A DNA stretch of 27,427 bases from Ruminococcaceae bacterium UBA866 (GCA_002295325.1 DBGA01000002.1:36875-64301), one strand, 5' to 3'; positions 16,649-26,072 are shown, counted from the stretch's first letter. The notes: generated from the letters alone by a model not told the origin. Numbers and translations are program-made.

Positions 16649-17857
16649 TTATAACAATTTTTCTAGTCTTGATTTGATTTCAACAAGGAAAGTTTCAGTG
16701 TCAACAACTTTTTTGTTTTCTACAGTAGAAAGAGAAGCAAGGTCACCAGTCATAATACCTTCTTCAATTGTAGTAATGGATGCTTTTTCAAGTTTTTCTG
16801 CGAAATCCACTAATACAGGATTGTTATCAAGTTCGCCACGTTTTTTTAATGCGCCTGTCCATGCAAATAGGGTAGCCATTGAGTTTGTAGAAGTCTTTTC
16901 ACCCTTTAGGTGCTTGTAGTAGTGGCGCTGAACAGTACCATGTGCTGCCTCATATTCATACACTCCATCAGGTGAAACAAGAACAGAAGTCATCATTGCA
17001 AGGCTACCAAAAGCAGTAGCAACCATGTCTGACATGACGTCACCGTCATAGTTTTTGCAAGCCCAGATAAATCCTCCGTCTGAACGAACAACGCGTGCAA
17101 CCGCATCATCAATCAGCGTATAGAAATACTCTATTCCACAAGCTTCAAATTTTGATTTATAGTCTTGCTCATAAATTTCAGCAAATATATCTTTGAAACG
17201 ATGATCATAAATCTTTGAAATAGTGTCTTTGGTAGAAAACCATAAATCTTGTTTTTGGTCAAGGGCGTAATCAAAACAAGCTATCGCAAAGCTTTTGATA
17301 CTATCATCAATGTTATGAACCCCTTGAACAATTCCAGCTGTCTTAAAGTTATGAATAAGCTCTCTTTTTTCGTTGCCGTCTTTGTCAGTAACGACAAGTT
17401 CTGCTTTGCAACCACTATCAACTGTCATTTCAACATTCCGATAAACATCGCCATAAGCGTGTCTTGCAATGGTGATTGGTTTTTTCCAAGTGGAAACAAA
17501 GGGAGTGATGCCATTAACAATGATTGGAGTTCTGAACACAGTACCGTCCAAAATGGCACGAATTGTACCGTTTGGGGATTTCCACATTTCTTTTAATGTG
17601 TATTCAGTCATTCTCTCTGCGTTAGGGGTAATGGTAGCACATTTTACAGCAACACCATATTTTTGTGTGGCATATGCAGAATCAAAGGTAACCTTATCAT
17701 TCGTTTCATCACGATGTTCAAGACCTAAATCGTAGTATTCTGTATTTAAATCAATATATGGGGTAAGCAGAATGTCTTTTATCATTTTCCAGATGATACG
17801 AGTCATTTCGTCGCCATCCATCTCAACTAATGGGGTAGTCATTTTTATCTTTTGCAT
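16649..17857 (-). CDS. icd: NADP-dependent isocitrate dehydrogenase, eukaryotic-like type
   Basis: Oxidative decarboxylation of isocitrate to 2-oxoglutarate in the cytoplasm. The 402-residue sequence is of the homodimeric eukaryotic-like subfamily and not the E. coli type: [16 protein letters not shown] at the start, [17 protein letters not shown] (93-109, substrate-binding serine and arginines), [37 protein letters not shown] (metal-binding aspartates) and [13 protein letters not shown] (cofactor site, typical of NADP use). AAAAAGGAGAA precedes the ATG. With aconitase upstream it makes 2-oxoglutarate for glutamate synthesis; citrate synthase is not in the window. Confidence 0.95.
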   Translation of the reverse strand: MQKIKMTTPLVEMDGDEMTRIIWKMIKDILLTPYIDLNTEYYDLGLEHRDETNDKVTFDSAYATQKYGVAVKCATITPNAERMTEYTLKEMWKSPNGTIRAILDGTVFRTPIIVNGITPFVSTWKKPITIARHAYGDVYRNVEMTVDSGCKAELVVTDKDGNEKRELIHNFKTAGIVQGVHNIDDSIKSFAIACFDYALDQKQDLWFSTKDTISKIYDHRFKDIFAEIYEQDYKSKFEACGIEYFYTLIDDAVARVVRSDGGFIWACKNYDGDVMSDMVATAFGSLAMMTSVLVSPDGVYEYEAAHGTVQRHYYKHLKGEKTSTNSMATLFAWTGALKKRGELDNNPVLVDFAEKLEKASITTIEEGIMTGDLASLSTVENKKVVDTETFLVEIKSRLEKLL

Positions 17858-17877
17858 TTAATTTCTCCTTTTTAAGG

Positions 17878-17906
17878 TTTATAACAGGTTTTCATTGGAT
17901 ATTAAA
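17878..17906 (-). promoter_or_regulatory. Possible promoter for icd
   Basis: On the minus strand TGTTATAAA (extended -10 at 17886-17878) has a weak TTTAAT at the -35 distance of 17. It could supply extra transcription of icd in the 76-base gap after the zinc-ribbon gene. Confidence 0.3.
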
Positions 17907-17933
17907 GGGGTGGATTATGCTCATTTGATGGAG

Positions 17934-18158
17934 TTAGCCTTCTTGATAGTTTTTGTCTGAGTAATCAACTAAAATCTTTTGGCAACTTTTGCAAATCCAT
18001 GCTGCAAACAAAAAAGAATTAAAAGCTTTATTTTCAAGCAGCACTTCACCTTTACGTGGTAAAATAGACACTTTATGTTTACTTTTTACCCACGCAACAC
18101 GTTGATTGCCTTGCATAAACCCTTGTTCCATTTCTTTGCCGCAAACTGGACACCTCAT
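17934..18158 (-). CDS. Small zinc-ribbon protein (DUF6487-like)
   Basis: A 74-residue protein with two CxxC pairs, C3/C6 in MRCPVCGKEM and C56/C59 in WICKSCQKI, as expected for a zinc ribbon. Between them lies QGNQRVAWVKSKHKV, resembling the small DUF6487 family of unknown function. I place the start at the ATG 18158, nine bases after AGAGG. A longer frame from a GTG at 18176 would begin on top of that ribosome site. The gene sits between aconitase (35 bases away) and isocitrate dehydrogenase on the same strand. A role in that pathway is suggested only by position. Confidence 0.75.
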   Translation of the reverse strand: MRCPVCGKEMEQGFMQGNQRVAWVKSKHKVSILPRKGEVLLENKAFNSFLFAAWICKSCQKILVDYSDKNYQEG

Positions 18159-18193
18159 TCTTATCAACCTCTCCACAAAATATAAATAATCTC

Positions 18194-20134
18194 CTACTTT
18201 CCAGATTGCTCTTTCGTATAATTAAGCAGTCCACCAGCAAGAATAATATCTTTTGAGCGACCAGAAAGCTCACACAATACAGGTATTTCTATCCCTTTGG
18301 TTACATTTTTTAGTATGATATCTGTAGAATTTTCAATGGCACTTCTGATGTCGTTTAGTTCTAAACTATCACCTTGCTCAATTTTATCATAGTCAGCTTC
18401 ATTTTTGAATTCGAGAGGAAGAATACCAGCGTTAATCAAGTTTGATCGATGAATTCTTGCAAAGCTCTTAACAATAACTGCTTTAATTCCAAGATACAGA
18501 GGAACTAACGCTGCGTGCTCTCTTGATGAACCTTGTCCGTAGTTTGTACCACCAACAATGATGCCTTTTCCTGCGGCTTTCGCACGCTCTGGGAAGTCCT
18601 TATCGCATACAGCAAAGCAGTATTGTGAAAGGAAAGGAATATTTGAACGGTAAGGTAGTATCTTTGAACCAGCAGGCATAATATGGTCAGTTGTAATATT
18701 GTCACCGACTTTTAGCAAAACATCACAAGAGATTGTTTGATCAAGTGGTGTAGTTATTGGGAAAGGCTTAATATTTGGGCCTCTTAGAATTTCAATTGAT
18801 TTTGCCTCTTCAAAAGATGCAGGAGGTACAACCATGTTGTCATTTATTAAAAAATTCTCTGGTAAATCAAATTCAGGCATATCACTTAGGAATACGCTAG
18901 GGTCGGTTAACTCACCTGTTAAAGCAGAAACTGCAGCAATCTCTGGGCTTACAAGGTAAACTTGAGCGTCGGCAGTGCCAGAACGTCCCTCAAAGTTTCT
19001 GTTAAATGTACGAAGTGAAATACCACCAGATTTAGGGGATTGTCCCATTCCAATGCAAGGGCCACAAGCTGATTCCAAAATTCTAACACCGGCAGCGATT
19101 AAATCAGCCAATGAACCATTTTCCGCCATCATGTTAAACACCTGCTTTGAGCCGGGTGCAATTGAAACGTCAACGTCTGGGTGACAGGTTTTACCCTTTA
19201 GAATATAGGCAACTTTTAACATATCGAGCAGTGAGGAGTTTGTGCAAGAGCCGATACACACCTGGTCAATTTTAAGCTTTCCGATTTCGCTGATAGTTTT
19301 GATATTATCTGGGCTGTGAGGACAAGCTGCCATTGGTCTAAGCTCTGATAGGTTAATTTCGTAGGTATCATCATAAACAGCATCAGCATCGGCAGATAAT
19401 TCAATCCAATCCTCTTCACGTGATTGTGCCTTTAAGAATGCCTTAGTCACTTCGTCAGATGGGAAGATGGAGGTTGTTGCGCCAAGCTCTGCACCCATGT
19501 TTGTGATAGTTGCACGTTCAGGAACAGAAAGGGTAGCAACACCTTCTCCACCATATTCTATAACCTTAGATACGCCACCTTTTACTGTAAGCAAGCGTAG
19601 AACTGCAAGGACAATGTCTTTTGCTGCAACCCAAGGAGAAAGTTTTCCAACTAAATTAATTCGCACCATTTTAGGCATTGTGATATAGTAAGCACCGCCA
19701 CCCATAGCAACGGCAACGTCAAGTCCGCCAGCACCACAAGCAAATGAGCCAATACCACCTGCAGTAGGGGTGTGGCTGTCAGAACCTATTAGTGTTTTTC
19801 CTGGTTTTGCGAAACGCTCAAGATGAACTTGGTGACAAATTCCGTTACCCGGGCGTGAAAAATAAATACCGTGTTTTTTTGCAATAGAGCTAATAAAACG
19901 GTGGTCATCCGCATTTTCAAATCCTGATTGTAGGGTGTTGTGGTCAATATATGCAACCGACTTTTCTGTTTTTACAGTGTCAATTCCCATAACTTCAAAT
20001 TCGAGGTATGCCATGGTACCAGTCGCATCTTGAGTAAGGGTTTGGTCAATTTTTATACCAATTTCGATGTCTTTTATCATTTCACCATCGATGATGTGAT
20101 TTTTTATTATTTTTTCTGCAATTGTAAATCCCAT
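18194..20134 (-). CDS. Aconitate hydratase, short form
   Basis: A [4Fe-4S] enzyme interconverting citrate and isocitrate. The 646-residue length fits the compact aconitase group and is shorter than AcnA or AcnB. Visible are the substrate-site segment GSDSHTPTAGGIG (117-129), cluster ligands C297 in IGSCTNSS and C357/C360 in CGPCIGMG, and in the swivelling C-terminal domain DNITTDHIMPAGSKILPYRSNIP and NYGQGSSREHAAL with active-site arginine and serine residues. AAGGAGA lies before the ATG. It is the first gene of a minus-strand run leading into isocitrate dehydrogenase and rex. Related dehydratases such as homoaconitase are less likely given the isocitrate dehydrogenase neighbour. Confidence 0.93.
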   Translation of the reverse strand: MGFTIAEKIIKNHIIDGEMIKDIEIGIKIDQTLTQDATGTMAYLEFEVMGIDTVKTEKSVAYIDHNTLQSGFENADDHRFISSIAKKHGIYFSRPGNGICHQVHLERFAKPGKTLIGSDSHTPTAGGIGSFACGAGGLDVAVAMGGGAYYITMPKMVRINLVGKLSPWVAAKDIVLAVLRLLTVKGGVSKVIEYGGEGVATLSVPERATITNMGAELGATTSIFPSDEVTKAFLKAQSREEDWIELSADADAVYDDTYEINLSELRPMAACPHSPDNIKTISEIGKLKIDQVCIGSCTNSSLLDMLKVAYILKGKTCHPDVDVSIAPGSKQVFNMMAENGSLADLIAAGVRILESACGPCIGMGQSPKSGGISLRTFNRNFEGRSGTADAQVYLVSPEIAAVSALTGELTDPSVFLSDMPEFDLPENFLINDNMVVPPASFEEAKSIEILRGPNIKPFPITTPLDQTISCDVLLKVGDNITTDHIMPAGSKILPYRSNIPFLSQYCFAVCDKDFPERAKAAGKGIIVGGTNYGQGSSREHAALVPLYLGIKAVIVKSFARIHRSNLINAGILPLEFKNEADYDKIEQGDSLELNDIRSAIENSTDIILKNVTKGIEIPVLCELSGRSKDIILAGGLLNYTKEQSGK

Positions 20135-20168
20135 AGTAATCTCCTTATTAAATTATTATTATCCTTTC

Positions 20169-20197
20169 ATTTTATTACATCGTTAAATGATTGTCAA
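20169..20197 (-). promoter_or_regulatory. Promoter of the aconitase operon
   Basis: On the minus strand a perfect TTGACA (20197-20192) and TAAAAT (20174-20169) are 17 bases apart, about 35 bases before the aconitase ATG. Confidence 0.75.
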
Positions 20198-20221
20198 CAG
20201 TTTAGTGCATTAAAGTAAGAC

Positions 20222-20250
20222 GAACACCACCCATTAACAAGGTGGTGTTC
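20222..20250 (-). terminator. Hairpin after the epimerase-like gene
   Basis: GAACACCACC (20222-20231) pairs perfectly with GGTGGTGTTC (20241-20250) across a nine-base loop, six bases beyond the epimerase stop. The following U-tract on the minus strand is weak (GTCTTACTTT), so termination may be partial. Confidence 0.55.
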
Positions 20251-20256
20251 AGTGCA

Positions 20257-21135
20257 TTACATTGGAATAATTTTAATCTTATACTCATGTTGTTCGTTGA
20301 TATCAAGGTGTTTTACACCATATTTGCGCTCGAAATCATCACCTTCATCAGAGCGAACAGCCATACCGTTCCAAGGCTCAAGGCAAATAAAAGGCGCAGA
20401 GCTTTTAGTTGGAGTCCAAAAAGCAATCGAGTTAAACCCTACGAAATCAAATTGCACTCCACGACCAGTTTTGATGCTTTTTAGTTTCACACTATCAGAA
20501 TTAATCGTGTCAAAAATAATAGCATCACTATCAAAGTTGCTGTATTTCAGTTGTATCGTATTGCCTCCCTTGGTGTAGTCAACACGATTATTAACATCAA
20601 TTTGTAGATTTTCACCATCATAAACAGGGCAAGTACTATCCTCATTTTTATTAAATTCTAAACAGAAGTCTTCAAAGCAACCCTCGCCAATTGGTACATT
20701 AAAAGCAGGGTGGGCACCAATACAATAGTCGATTGGTTGTTCGTCTAAATTAAGCACTGTATAGCCAATTTCAATTTCGCTCCCAATGAGTGTATATGCC
20801 ATGGTTAGGCTAAATTTATATGGATATAGTTTCAATGTATCCTCATCATAAGAGCAGTTTAGGATAACTTTTTCTTTTGACTGATGCATCACTTTAAATT
20901 CTTTATCTTTGCAAAAACCATGTTTAGGAATTGCGTAATTCTCACCCTTGATTTTAACAACTCCATTTCTTAAATTTCCTATGGTAGGAAATAGAACAGG
21001 GGAGCATTTAAGCCAGTATTTTGCATCCTTTTGCCACATGTATTCCTCACCTAAAGTGTCTTTAAGGGATATAAGTTCAGCACCAAATGTTTCAATTTTT
21101 GCTGTACTCGAGTCTGATTGCAGTTCAATTATCAT
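20257..21135 (-). CDS. Aldose 1-epimerase family protein (galactose mutarotase-like)
   Basis: A 292-residue protein of the LacX-type branch of the galactose-mutarotase-like beta-sandwich family, which interconverts alpha and beta anomers of sugars. Key positions are present: H72 in PKHGFCKD, H142 in GAHPAFN (proton donor region) and E253 in ICLEPWNG (catalytic base). FPTIGNLRNG, typical of this branch, is at 49-58. AAAAGGAG precedes the ATG. No sugar-transport gene is near, so the substrate is open; a sugar-phosphate epimerase of the same fold is possible. Confidence 0.87.
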   Translation of the reverse strand: MIIELQSDSSTAKIETFGAELISLKDTLGEEYMWQKDAKYWLKCSPVLFPTIGNLRNGVVKIKGENYAIPKHGFCKDKEFKVMHQSKEKVILNCSYDEDTLKLYPYKFSLTMAYTLIGSEIEIGYTVLNLDEQPIDYCIGAHPAFNVPIGEGCFEDFCLEFNKNEDSTCPVYDGENLQIDVNNRVDYTKGGNTIQLKYSNFDSDAIIFDTINSDSVKLKSIKTGRGVQFDFVGFNSIAFWTPTKSSAPFICLEPWNGMAVRSDEGDDFERKYGVKHLDINEQHEYKIKIIPM

Positions 21136-21199
21136 TTTAAATCTCCTTTTAGTTTGTATAGTAAAGTGGGTTGCAAAAACTATATCTTACAAACCATAG

Positions 21200-21808
21200 T
21201 TAAACAGTAAGTCTATGTTTTATTGCGGCAAATTTCTTCTCACCAATTCCTTTAACCTGCATAAGCTCTTCAATAGAATTAAACCCGCCGATTTCTTTTC
21301 TAAACTTTATGATATTGCCCGATATGGCATCTCCAATGCCGTCGAGTGACATCAGCTGCTCTTTACTTGCGGTGTTAATGTTAACAATGGAGGTTGTATC
21401 GGGTGGAGGTTTCGCCTCTTCTGAGGACACTTCTTTTTCAACTTCAGAACTTTCTCTTTCCACCTCGGAAGATACAAGTTCTGATGAAACTTCCGTCGAG
21501 GAGGATTGCAGGGTGGAAGAAACATAATGCTTAATAACTGTCTTGCTGGAAGTTTTGCTTGAGGTCTTACTTGAGGTTTTGTTCGTATTCTCGCTTGTAT
21601 TGTTTTGATTTCCATTGGAAACCTGATTGTTTTCAACTGCTATTGCATTTTCTGATGAGCTTGCCTGCTCGCTGGAGGGTTCTTCCCAATAGACATATTC
21701 ACTCGGTGGGGATATTGCAGGGCTGTCAGTCACAATGTACACTAAAACAAGCAAAAAGCAGATGGTTGCAGCAATATAAAAAACAAATCCATATTTTGAG
21801 TCTTTCAA
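21200..21808 (-). CDS. ComEA-like membrane-anchored helix-hairpin-helix DNA-binding protein
   Basis: A 202-residue protein when started at TTG 21808, which has ATGAGGT seven bases upstream; a longer open frame reaching into sbcC has no such support. Residues 7-27 form one membrane helix, and 40-140 are a low-complexity Ser/Glu/Lys-rich linker with repeats such as TSSKTSSKTSSKT and several SSEV units. Residues 142-197 contain paired helix-hairpin-helix motifs (NINTASKEQLMSLDGIGD and MQVKGIGEKKFAAIK). This layout matches ComEA, the DNA receptor for transformation, but no comEC/comEB is adjacent and such proteins may have other roles. It starts 10 bases beyond the sbcC stop, so it belongs to the sbcDC operon. 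Confidence 0.83.
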   Translation of the reverse strand: MKDSKYGFVFYIAATICFLLVLVYIVTDSPAISPPSEYVYWEEPSSEQASSSENAIAVENNQVSNGNQNNTSENTNKTSSKTSSKTSSKTVIKHYVSSTLQSSSTEVSSELVSSEVERESSEVEKEVSSEEAKPPPDTTSIVNINTASKEQLMSLDGIGDAISGNIIKFRKEIGGFNSIEELMQVKGIGEKKFAAIKHRLTV

Positions 21809-21818
21809 GTGAAATACC

Positions 21819-24749
21819 TCATTCCTGCATCTTAATATAGCTTCCTTGTGGCTCTTGAACAACAAAAAGCTTTGAGGGAATTTTATCTTGTAATTCGCTG
21901 ACATGGGAAATGATACCGATGTATCTGCCAGTCGATTTAAGTTCGTTAAGACATTCAATTGCCGCATCTAGCGAAGCAGAATCTAGCGAGCCAAACCCTT
22001 CATCAATAAACATGGTATTGAGCTCAATTCCACCGGAGTTTTGGCTGATAATATCAGCGAGTCCAAGTGCTAAGCAAAGTGATATTTTAAAGCCTTCACC
22101 ACCGGATAAGGTATTAACATGCCTTGAAGCACCTGTATAAGCGTCAAACACCTCGAGTGCAAGACCAGACGATTTATTGCCTTTTTCCTTGTCTGTACGC
22201 CTATTAAGAGTATATCGTGAATTGGTCATTTGTTCAAGCCTAATGTTGGCATTTTTAATGACATCGTTAAAATAGCTGGCAAGCACATAACGCTCAAAAT
22301 TGATTTTATCACTGAACTTTCCGTTTGCAATATCATAAAACCGTTGGTATTCATTTAGCGTGATACTCAAATTTTCCCATTCTAAATAAGACTCATCAAG
22401 TTTTTTTGCTATCTCTAAGTTGGTACTTAAAATTATAGACAGCTTGGTTACCTCGTCTGACACAAAAGCAATTTTCCCTAAAACTTCGTCATACTTAATT
22501 TGTAAAACTTCTAGGTCTATAGTTGATAAATCTTTCAACTGTATTGTTAAGCTATCAACAATTGCAGTGTATTTTGTCACTTGGTTTATATATTCTGATA
22601 GTGATTTTTCATACTCCGCAAGCTTAAATGTATCCGCTTTTTTTAGGTTATATTCTTCAACAGTTAATCCTTTTAAGGCAATTATCTTGTCAAATTCAGC
22701 TTGCTTTTTGATCTTATTTTTTGCAATTAGCAAAAGCTGTGAAGTTTGCTGATTTACTGCCTCAGAATATCGCTCGACTTCACTCGATAATCTATCCTTC
22801 AAGTTAGTTGCATTTTCAAGTGTTTTATTTATCTCATTAATCAAATCAATCAGTGTTTGAATTTCTAGTTTTATATCTTGTGGGTTGTCTGATAAAGCCG
22901 AGTTTTCGCTTTGAATTTCACTAATATTTTTTTGAACAAGTACTAATTTTTCTTTTGCAACAGCAATAGCTGTGTTTTGCGAGTTTAGCCTATTGTTAAT
23001 CTCGTCAAGAGTTAAATTAATAGCAGGTATGTTGAGTGCGTTTAAATCCTGCTTTAACTCTAAAATAGTGTTCTGTAGCTTTCGTGTTTTCGCTTCAATG
23101 TCCGGTAAAAATTCAGACAGCTTTGTGTGTGATTTCATATCAAATTCAGCATTAATTAATAGTTGATTGCAGATTGTTTGCTGTTCTTTTAGTCTGCGTG
23201 AGGATTCATCGTAAATTTGTTTTTCACTTTCAAGCTCATCTTGCGAAACAGTTTCTTGATGTTCCTTTGCAGGGTTAGGGTGTTCTTTTGAACCGCAAAC
23301 AGGACAAGGGGTATCCTCTTTTAAACTGCCAGATAGAAAAAATGCTTGGCTTTCGATAAAACAGTTCATCTTCTGCTTATAGCCTTTTGTTGCCAATAAA
23401 AATCGTTCAGTTAATTCCTTGCACTTTAGAATTTCAGAAGTAATTTTGCAAAAACTATCATACTGCTTTTGTGCATTGTCAATTTCTCCAGAAATCAAGA
23501 CATATTTTTGTGCTTTGGCGAGCTTTTCTAGCAGTTCTCCAATGCGTTTTACATCATCTTGTTGTTGGGCAAATTCCTGACTTAATGCATATAGTTTATC
23601 AATCTTTGTAAGCTTTTGTTTTAGTTCCTCAATCTTTGTTATCATTGATGGCAGTTTTGATTGCTGGGACTTTGCATCAATCAGCTTAACTTTTGCAGAA
23701 TCTAGCTCTAGGCTATATTCCTCATAGGCTTTTTTATAGGTTGCAACATTTTCCTTTATGGCTGTTTCCTGTGTGGATATCTCGGTAATTGATTTTTCAA
23801 TGGTTTCAATTTCTTTGATTTGCTTTAGAAGTTCAATTGAATGAGAAAGGGCGTCAAACTCGTGTTTCTTTGCATTTAATAGGAGCATTTCTTTCTTGCT
23901 GTTTTCTAACAACAAAAACTTTGAGTTAACTTCCTTTGCATATGGAATGTTTATACTATCTTTACACTGATTGAGCTCAACTAAACTTTCTTTTTGTGTA
24001 GAAAGCAGTTTGCTGTGTTCTTTATTTAACTCACGGAGTAATCTTAAGATATAGCTGATATCTTTATTTTCACTGCGTACCGCTTCATCAAGTTCATCAT
24101 CATTAGAAACCTGTATGCTTTCAATATAAGCGTTGCAACGTGTGATGTGTTGCTCTAATTTTGACTTTAGTGAGATGGTGTTCATGCGAAGTTGCTCTGT
24201 GAAATCATCAAGCACTTTAGTTGAAAAAATCTTTCTAAGGGTCTTTTGCTTTTCATTGGAATCATCAGATAAAAACTTCCTAAATTCCCCTTGAGGTAGC
24301 ATTACAATCTTTTTAAATTGGTCTGCATTGATACCTAGAATTTCCTCCACTCTAACGTCAACATTCGCAGTTCCGTTAATAATGCTACCATCTTCCAACG
24401 TTAGGGTAGCAGTAGAATTTTCTTTTACATAGTTGCCATTTCGCTTTAGTTTAAATTGTATCGGCTCACGTCTTACGATGTAACGCTTACCGTGAACAAT
24501 AAATTCGAACTCAACATAACAGATACTTTCTCTAGAGGCAAAATCACTCTTAAAGCTATCTGCATCACGAATGTCACCACTGGCAATCCCATATAGACAA
24601 AATGAAATAGCGTCAAAAATGCTAGTTTTTCCGCTTCCTGTTTTTCCAGAGATAAGGAATATTCCCTCGCTATCAAATGCAGCAAAGTCAATTCCTTGTT
24701 TTTTTGCAAAGGGACCAAACGCTTCAAGTTCAAGTCTAATCGGTATCAT
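21819..24749 (-). CDS. sbcC: Exonuclease SbcCD subunit C (Rad50-like ATPase)
   Basis: An SMC/Rad50-like ATPase that works with SbcD to cut DNA hairpins and blocked ends. The 976 residues contain N-terminal Walker A GKTGSGKT (35-42), the LPQGEFRKFL segment, long Glu/Lys/Leu-rich coiled coils on both sides, the zinc hook CPVCGSKEHPNPA with C482 and C485, and at the C-terminus the signature LSGGEGFKISL and Walker B MFIDEGFGSLD. AAAAGGAGAA precedes the ATG, which lies 14 bases inside sbcD, so translation is coupled. Confidence 0.96.
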   Translation of the reverse strand: MIPIRLELEAFGPFAKKQGIDFAAFDSEGIFLISGKTGSGKTSIFDAISFCLYGIASGDIRDADSFKSDFASRESICYVEFEFIVHGKRYIVRREPIQFKLKRNGNYVKENSTATLTLEDGSIINGTANVDVRVEEILGINADQFKKIVMLPQGEFRKFLSDDSNEKQKTLRKIFSTKVLDDFTEQLRMNTISLKSKLEQHITRCNAYIESIQVSNDDELDEAVRSENKDISYILRLLRELNKEHSKLLSTQKESLVELNQCKDSINIPYAKEVNSKFLLLENSKKEMLLLNAKKHEFDALSHSIELLKQIKEIETIEKSITEISTQETAIKENVATYKKAYEEYSLELDSAKVKLIDAKSQQSKLPSMITKIEELKQKLTKIDKLYALSQEFAQQQDDVKRIGELLEKLAKAQKYVLISGEIDNAQKQYDSFCKITSEILKCKELTERFLLATKGYKQKMNCFIESQAFFLSGSLKEDTPCPVCGSKEHPNPAKEHQETVSQDELESEKQIYDESSRRLKEQQTICNQLLINAEFDMKSHTKLSEFLPDIEAKTRKLQNTILELKQDLNALNIPAINLTLDEINNRLNSQNTAIAVAKEKLVLVQKNISEIQSENSALSDNPQDIKLEIQTLIDLINEINKTLENATNLKDRLSSEVERYSEAVNQQTSQLLLIAKNKIKKQAEFDKIIALKGLTVEEYNLKKADTFKLAEYEKSLSEYINQVTKYTAIVDSLTIQLKDLSTIDLEVLQIKYDEVLGKIAFVSDEVTKLSIILSTNLEIAKKLDESYLEWENLSITLNEYQRFYDIANGKFSDKINFERYVLASYFNDVIKNANIRLEQMTNSRYTLNRRTDKEKGNKSSGLALEVFDAYTGASRHVNTLSGGEGFKISLCLALGLADIISQNSGGIELNTMFIDEGFGSLDSASLDAAIECLNELKSTGRYIGIISHVSELQDKIPSKLFVVQEPQGSYIKMQE

Positions 24750-25866
24750 CGTTTTCTCCTTTTACTGCCTTAATGGTGGATTGAATATATTTTTTAGACT
24801 TTTCGTCTAATTCTTGATTTGTTACGTCGAGATAAAAACTCTTGAACAAATCAAGTTCTGATAGCTTCGCAACATGTGATTTTTCCTTAATAAAGCCGTC
24901 AATTACAGCAGAATTAAGGTTGATATATTTTAGTCCAATAATGTTAGGGAATACAGCTTTAAGCCTTGAAATGGCATTGAGCACAATTGTATCATCGGTT
25001 ATGTTCATGAAAACATAGTCATTTCTATTTTCAAAATTATCTCGGTCATTTAGGTAATCAAAACTACCCTCTATTATTCTTACATCACGCAGAGGCTCGA
25101 TAGATACTTGAGAAGTATGAATACTACCCTTGTCCACAATATCAATAACAGTAAATGACTTGTTTTGACTAGCTTCATCAATTGAATATTTTAGTGGCGA
25201 GCCTGCAAAAATCATTTTTTCACTTCCTGCGGTTCGGTGAGAATGAAGATGTCCAAGCGCAACATAATCAAACTTATTGAATATAGATGCATCAATCATT
25301 TCACTTCCGCCAACACTCACGTCAGAGTTTATACCACCACCATATAAACCATGCCCTACTAAAATGTTTATTTGGGTAGTATCAAGGTTTTTTAACATAT
25401 CTTGCGTATATAGTTTCATTGCTTGATCGTGTGTTTTAATTGTTTCTTGTGGATAAAGTTGTTTTATATTGTGTGGCTCAATGTACGGGATAAGATAAAA
25501 ATTTACCCCTTGAAACGTGATTTTTTGAATATCGTGTGTGATGTTACCTATAATGTGGAGCCCACTTTTTTTAAACAGCTCGCTACCAAACGAAAGTCGT
25601 TCTTTTGAGTCGTGGTTGCCAGCAACGATGAATGTTTCAATTTTATTTTTTTGGACAATTTCAAAAAGAATACCACCGAGCAGGTTGATTGCCTCAGAGG
25701 ACGGAATAGAGCGGTCGTACAAATCCCCAGCAATAATTAGAGCATCGGGTTTTATTTCCTCTAATTTTTTTATAAACCGTTCAAAGTAATGTTTTTGATC
25801 CTCAAGTAGGGAATAATCATTTAAGTTTTTACCTATATGCCAATCAGCAGTGTGAACAATTTTCAT
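24736..25866 (-). CDS. sbcD: Exonuclease SbcCD subunit D (Mre11-like nuclease)
   Basis: The metallophosphatase-fold nuclease partner of SbcC. The 376 residues hold the full set of metal motifs: HTADWHIG (D8, H10), IIAGDLYDR (D48), VAGNHDSKER (N84, H85), GHGLYGG (H172) and ALGHLHSHR (H206, H208). The C-terminal part would contact SbcC. AAGGAGGAA precedes the ATG. It is the first gene of the sbcD-sbcC-comEA-like operon. Confidence 0.96.
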   Translation of the reverse strand: MKIVHTADWHIGKNLNDYSLLEDQKHYFERFIKKLEEIKPDALIIAGDLYDRSIPSSEAINLLGGILFEIVQKNKIETFIVAGNHDSKERLSFGSELFKKSGLHIIGNITHDIQKITFQGVNFYLIPYIEPHNIKQLYPQETIKTHDQAMKLYTQDMLKNLDTTQINILVGHGLYGGGINSDVSVGGSEMIDASIFNKFDYVALGHLHSHRTAGSEKMIFAGSPLKYSIDEASQNKSFTVIDIVDKGSIHTSQVSIEPLRDVRIIEGSFDYLNDRDNFENRNDYVFMNITDDTIVLNAISRLKAVFPNIIGLKYINLNSAVIDGFIKEKSHVAKLSELDLFKSFYLDVTNQELDEKSKKYIQSTIKAVKGENDDTD

Positions 25867-25896
25867 CTTATTTCCTCCTTGAAATTTAATATATTC

Positions 25897-25925
25897 ATTT
25901 TATCAATTATGGGTAAGTTTTGCAA
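25897..25925 (-). promoter_or_regulatory. Promoter of the sbcDC operon
   Basis: On the minus strand TTGCAA (25925-25920) and TAAAAT (25902-25897) are 17 bases apart, with TG one base before the -10. It lies about 31 bases before the sbcD ATG. Confidence 0.65.
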
Positions 25926-26027
25926 TGTTTTAATTGATGATGATTGTTACTTATTAAAACTGTACTGTAGTAGATGGTTTAAATTTGCCATCTGTGGTGA
26001 GAGCCATTAACGAAATTTCAGGGCATT

Positions 26028-26066
26028 TTAAAATTAATAAAACAGGAACTGTTTTATTAATTTTAA
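26028..26066. repeat. Perfect 18-bp A+T-rich inverted repeat
   Basis: TTAAAATTAATAAAACAG (26028-26045) is followed, after GAA, by its exact reverse complement (26049-26066). It lies between sbcD and the terminator of the small Gly/Cys gene. There is no T-run after either arm, so it is not a standard terminator; it may be an extra downstream hairpin or a protein-binding palindrome. Confidence 0.7.
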
Positions 26067-26072
26067 TCACAC

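Noticed and set aside
18159..18176. GTG 18176 as start of the zinc-ribbon protein
   Set aside because: It overlaps the AGAGG ribosome site that is correctly spaced for ATG 18158.
21809..21967. N-terminal extension of the ComEA-like protein into sbcC
   Set aside because: It would overlap sbcC by about 150 bases without a ribosome site. The TTG at 21808 has one and leaves a normal membrane helix at the N-terminus.
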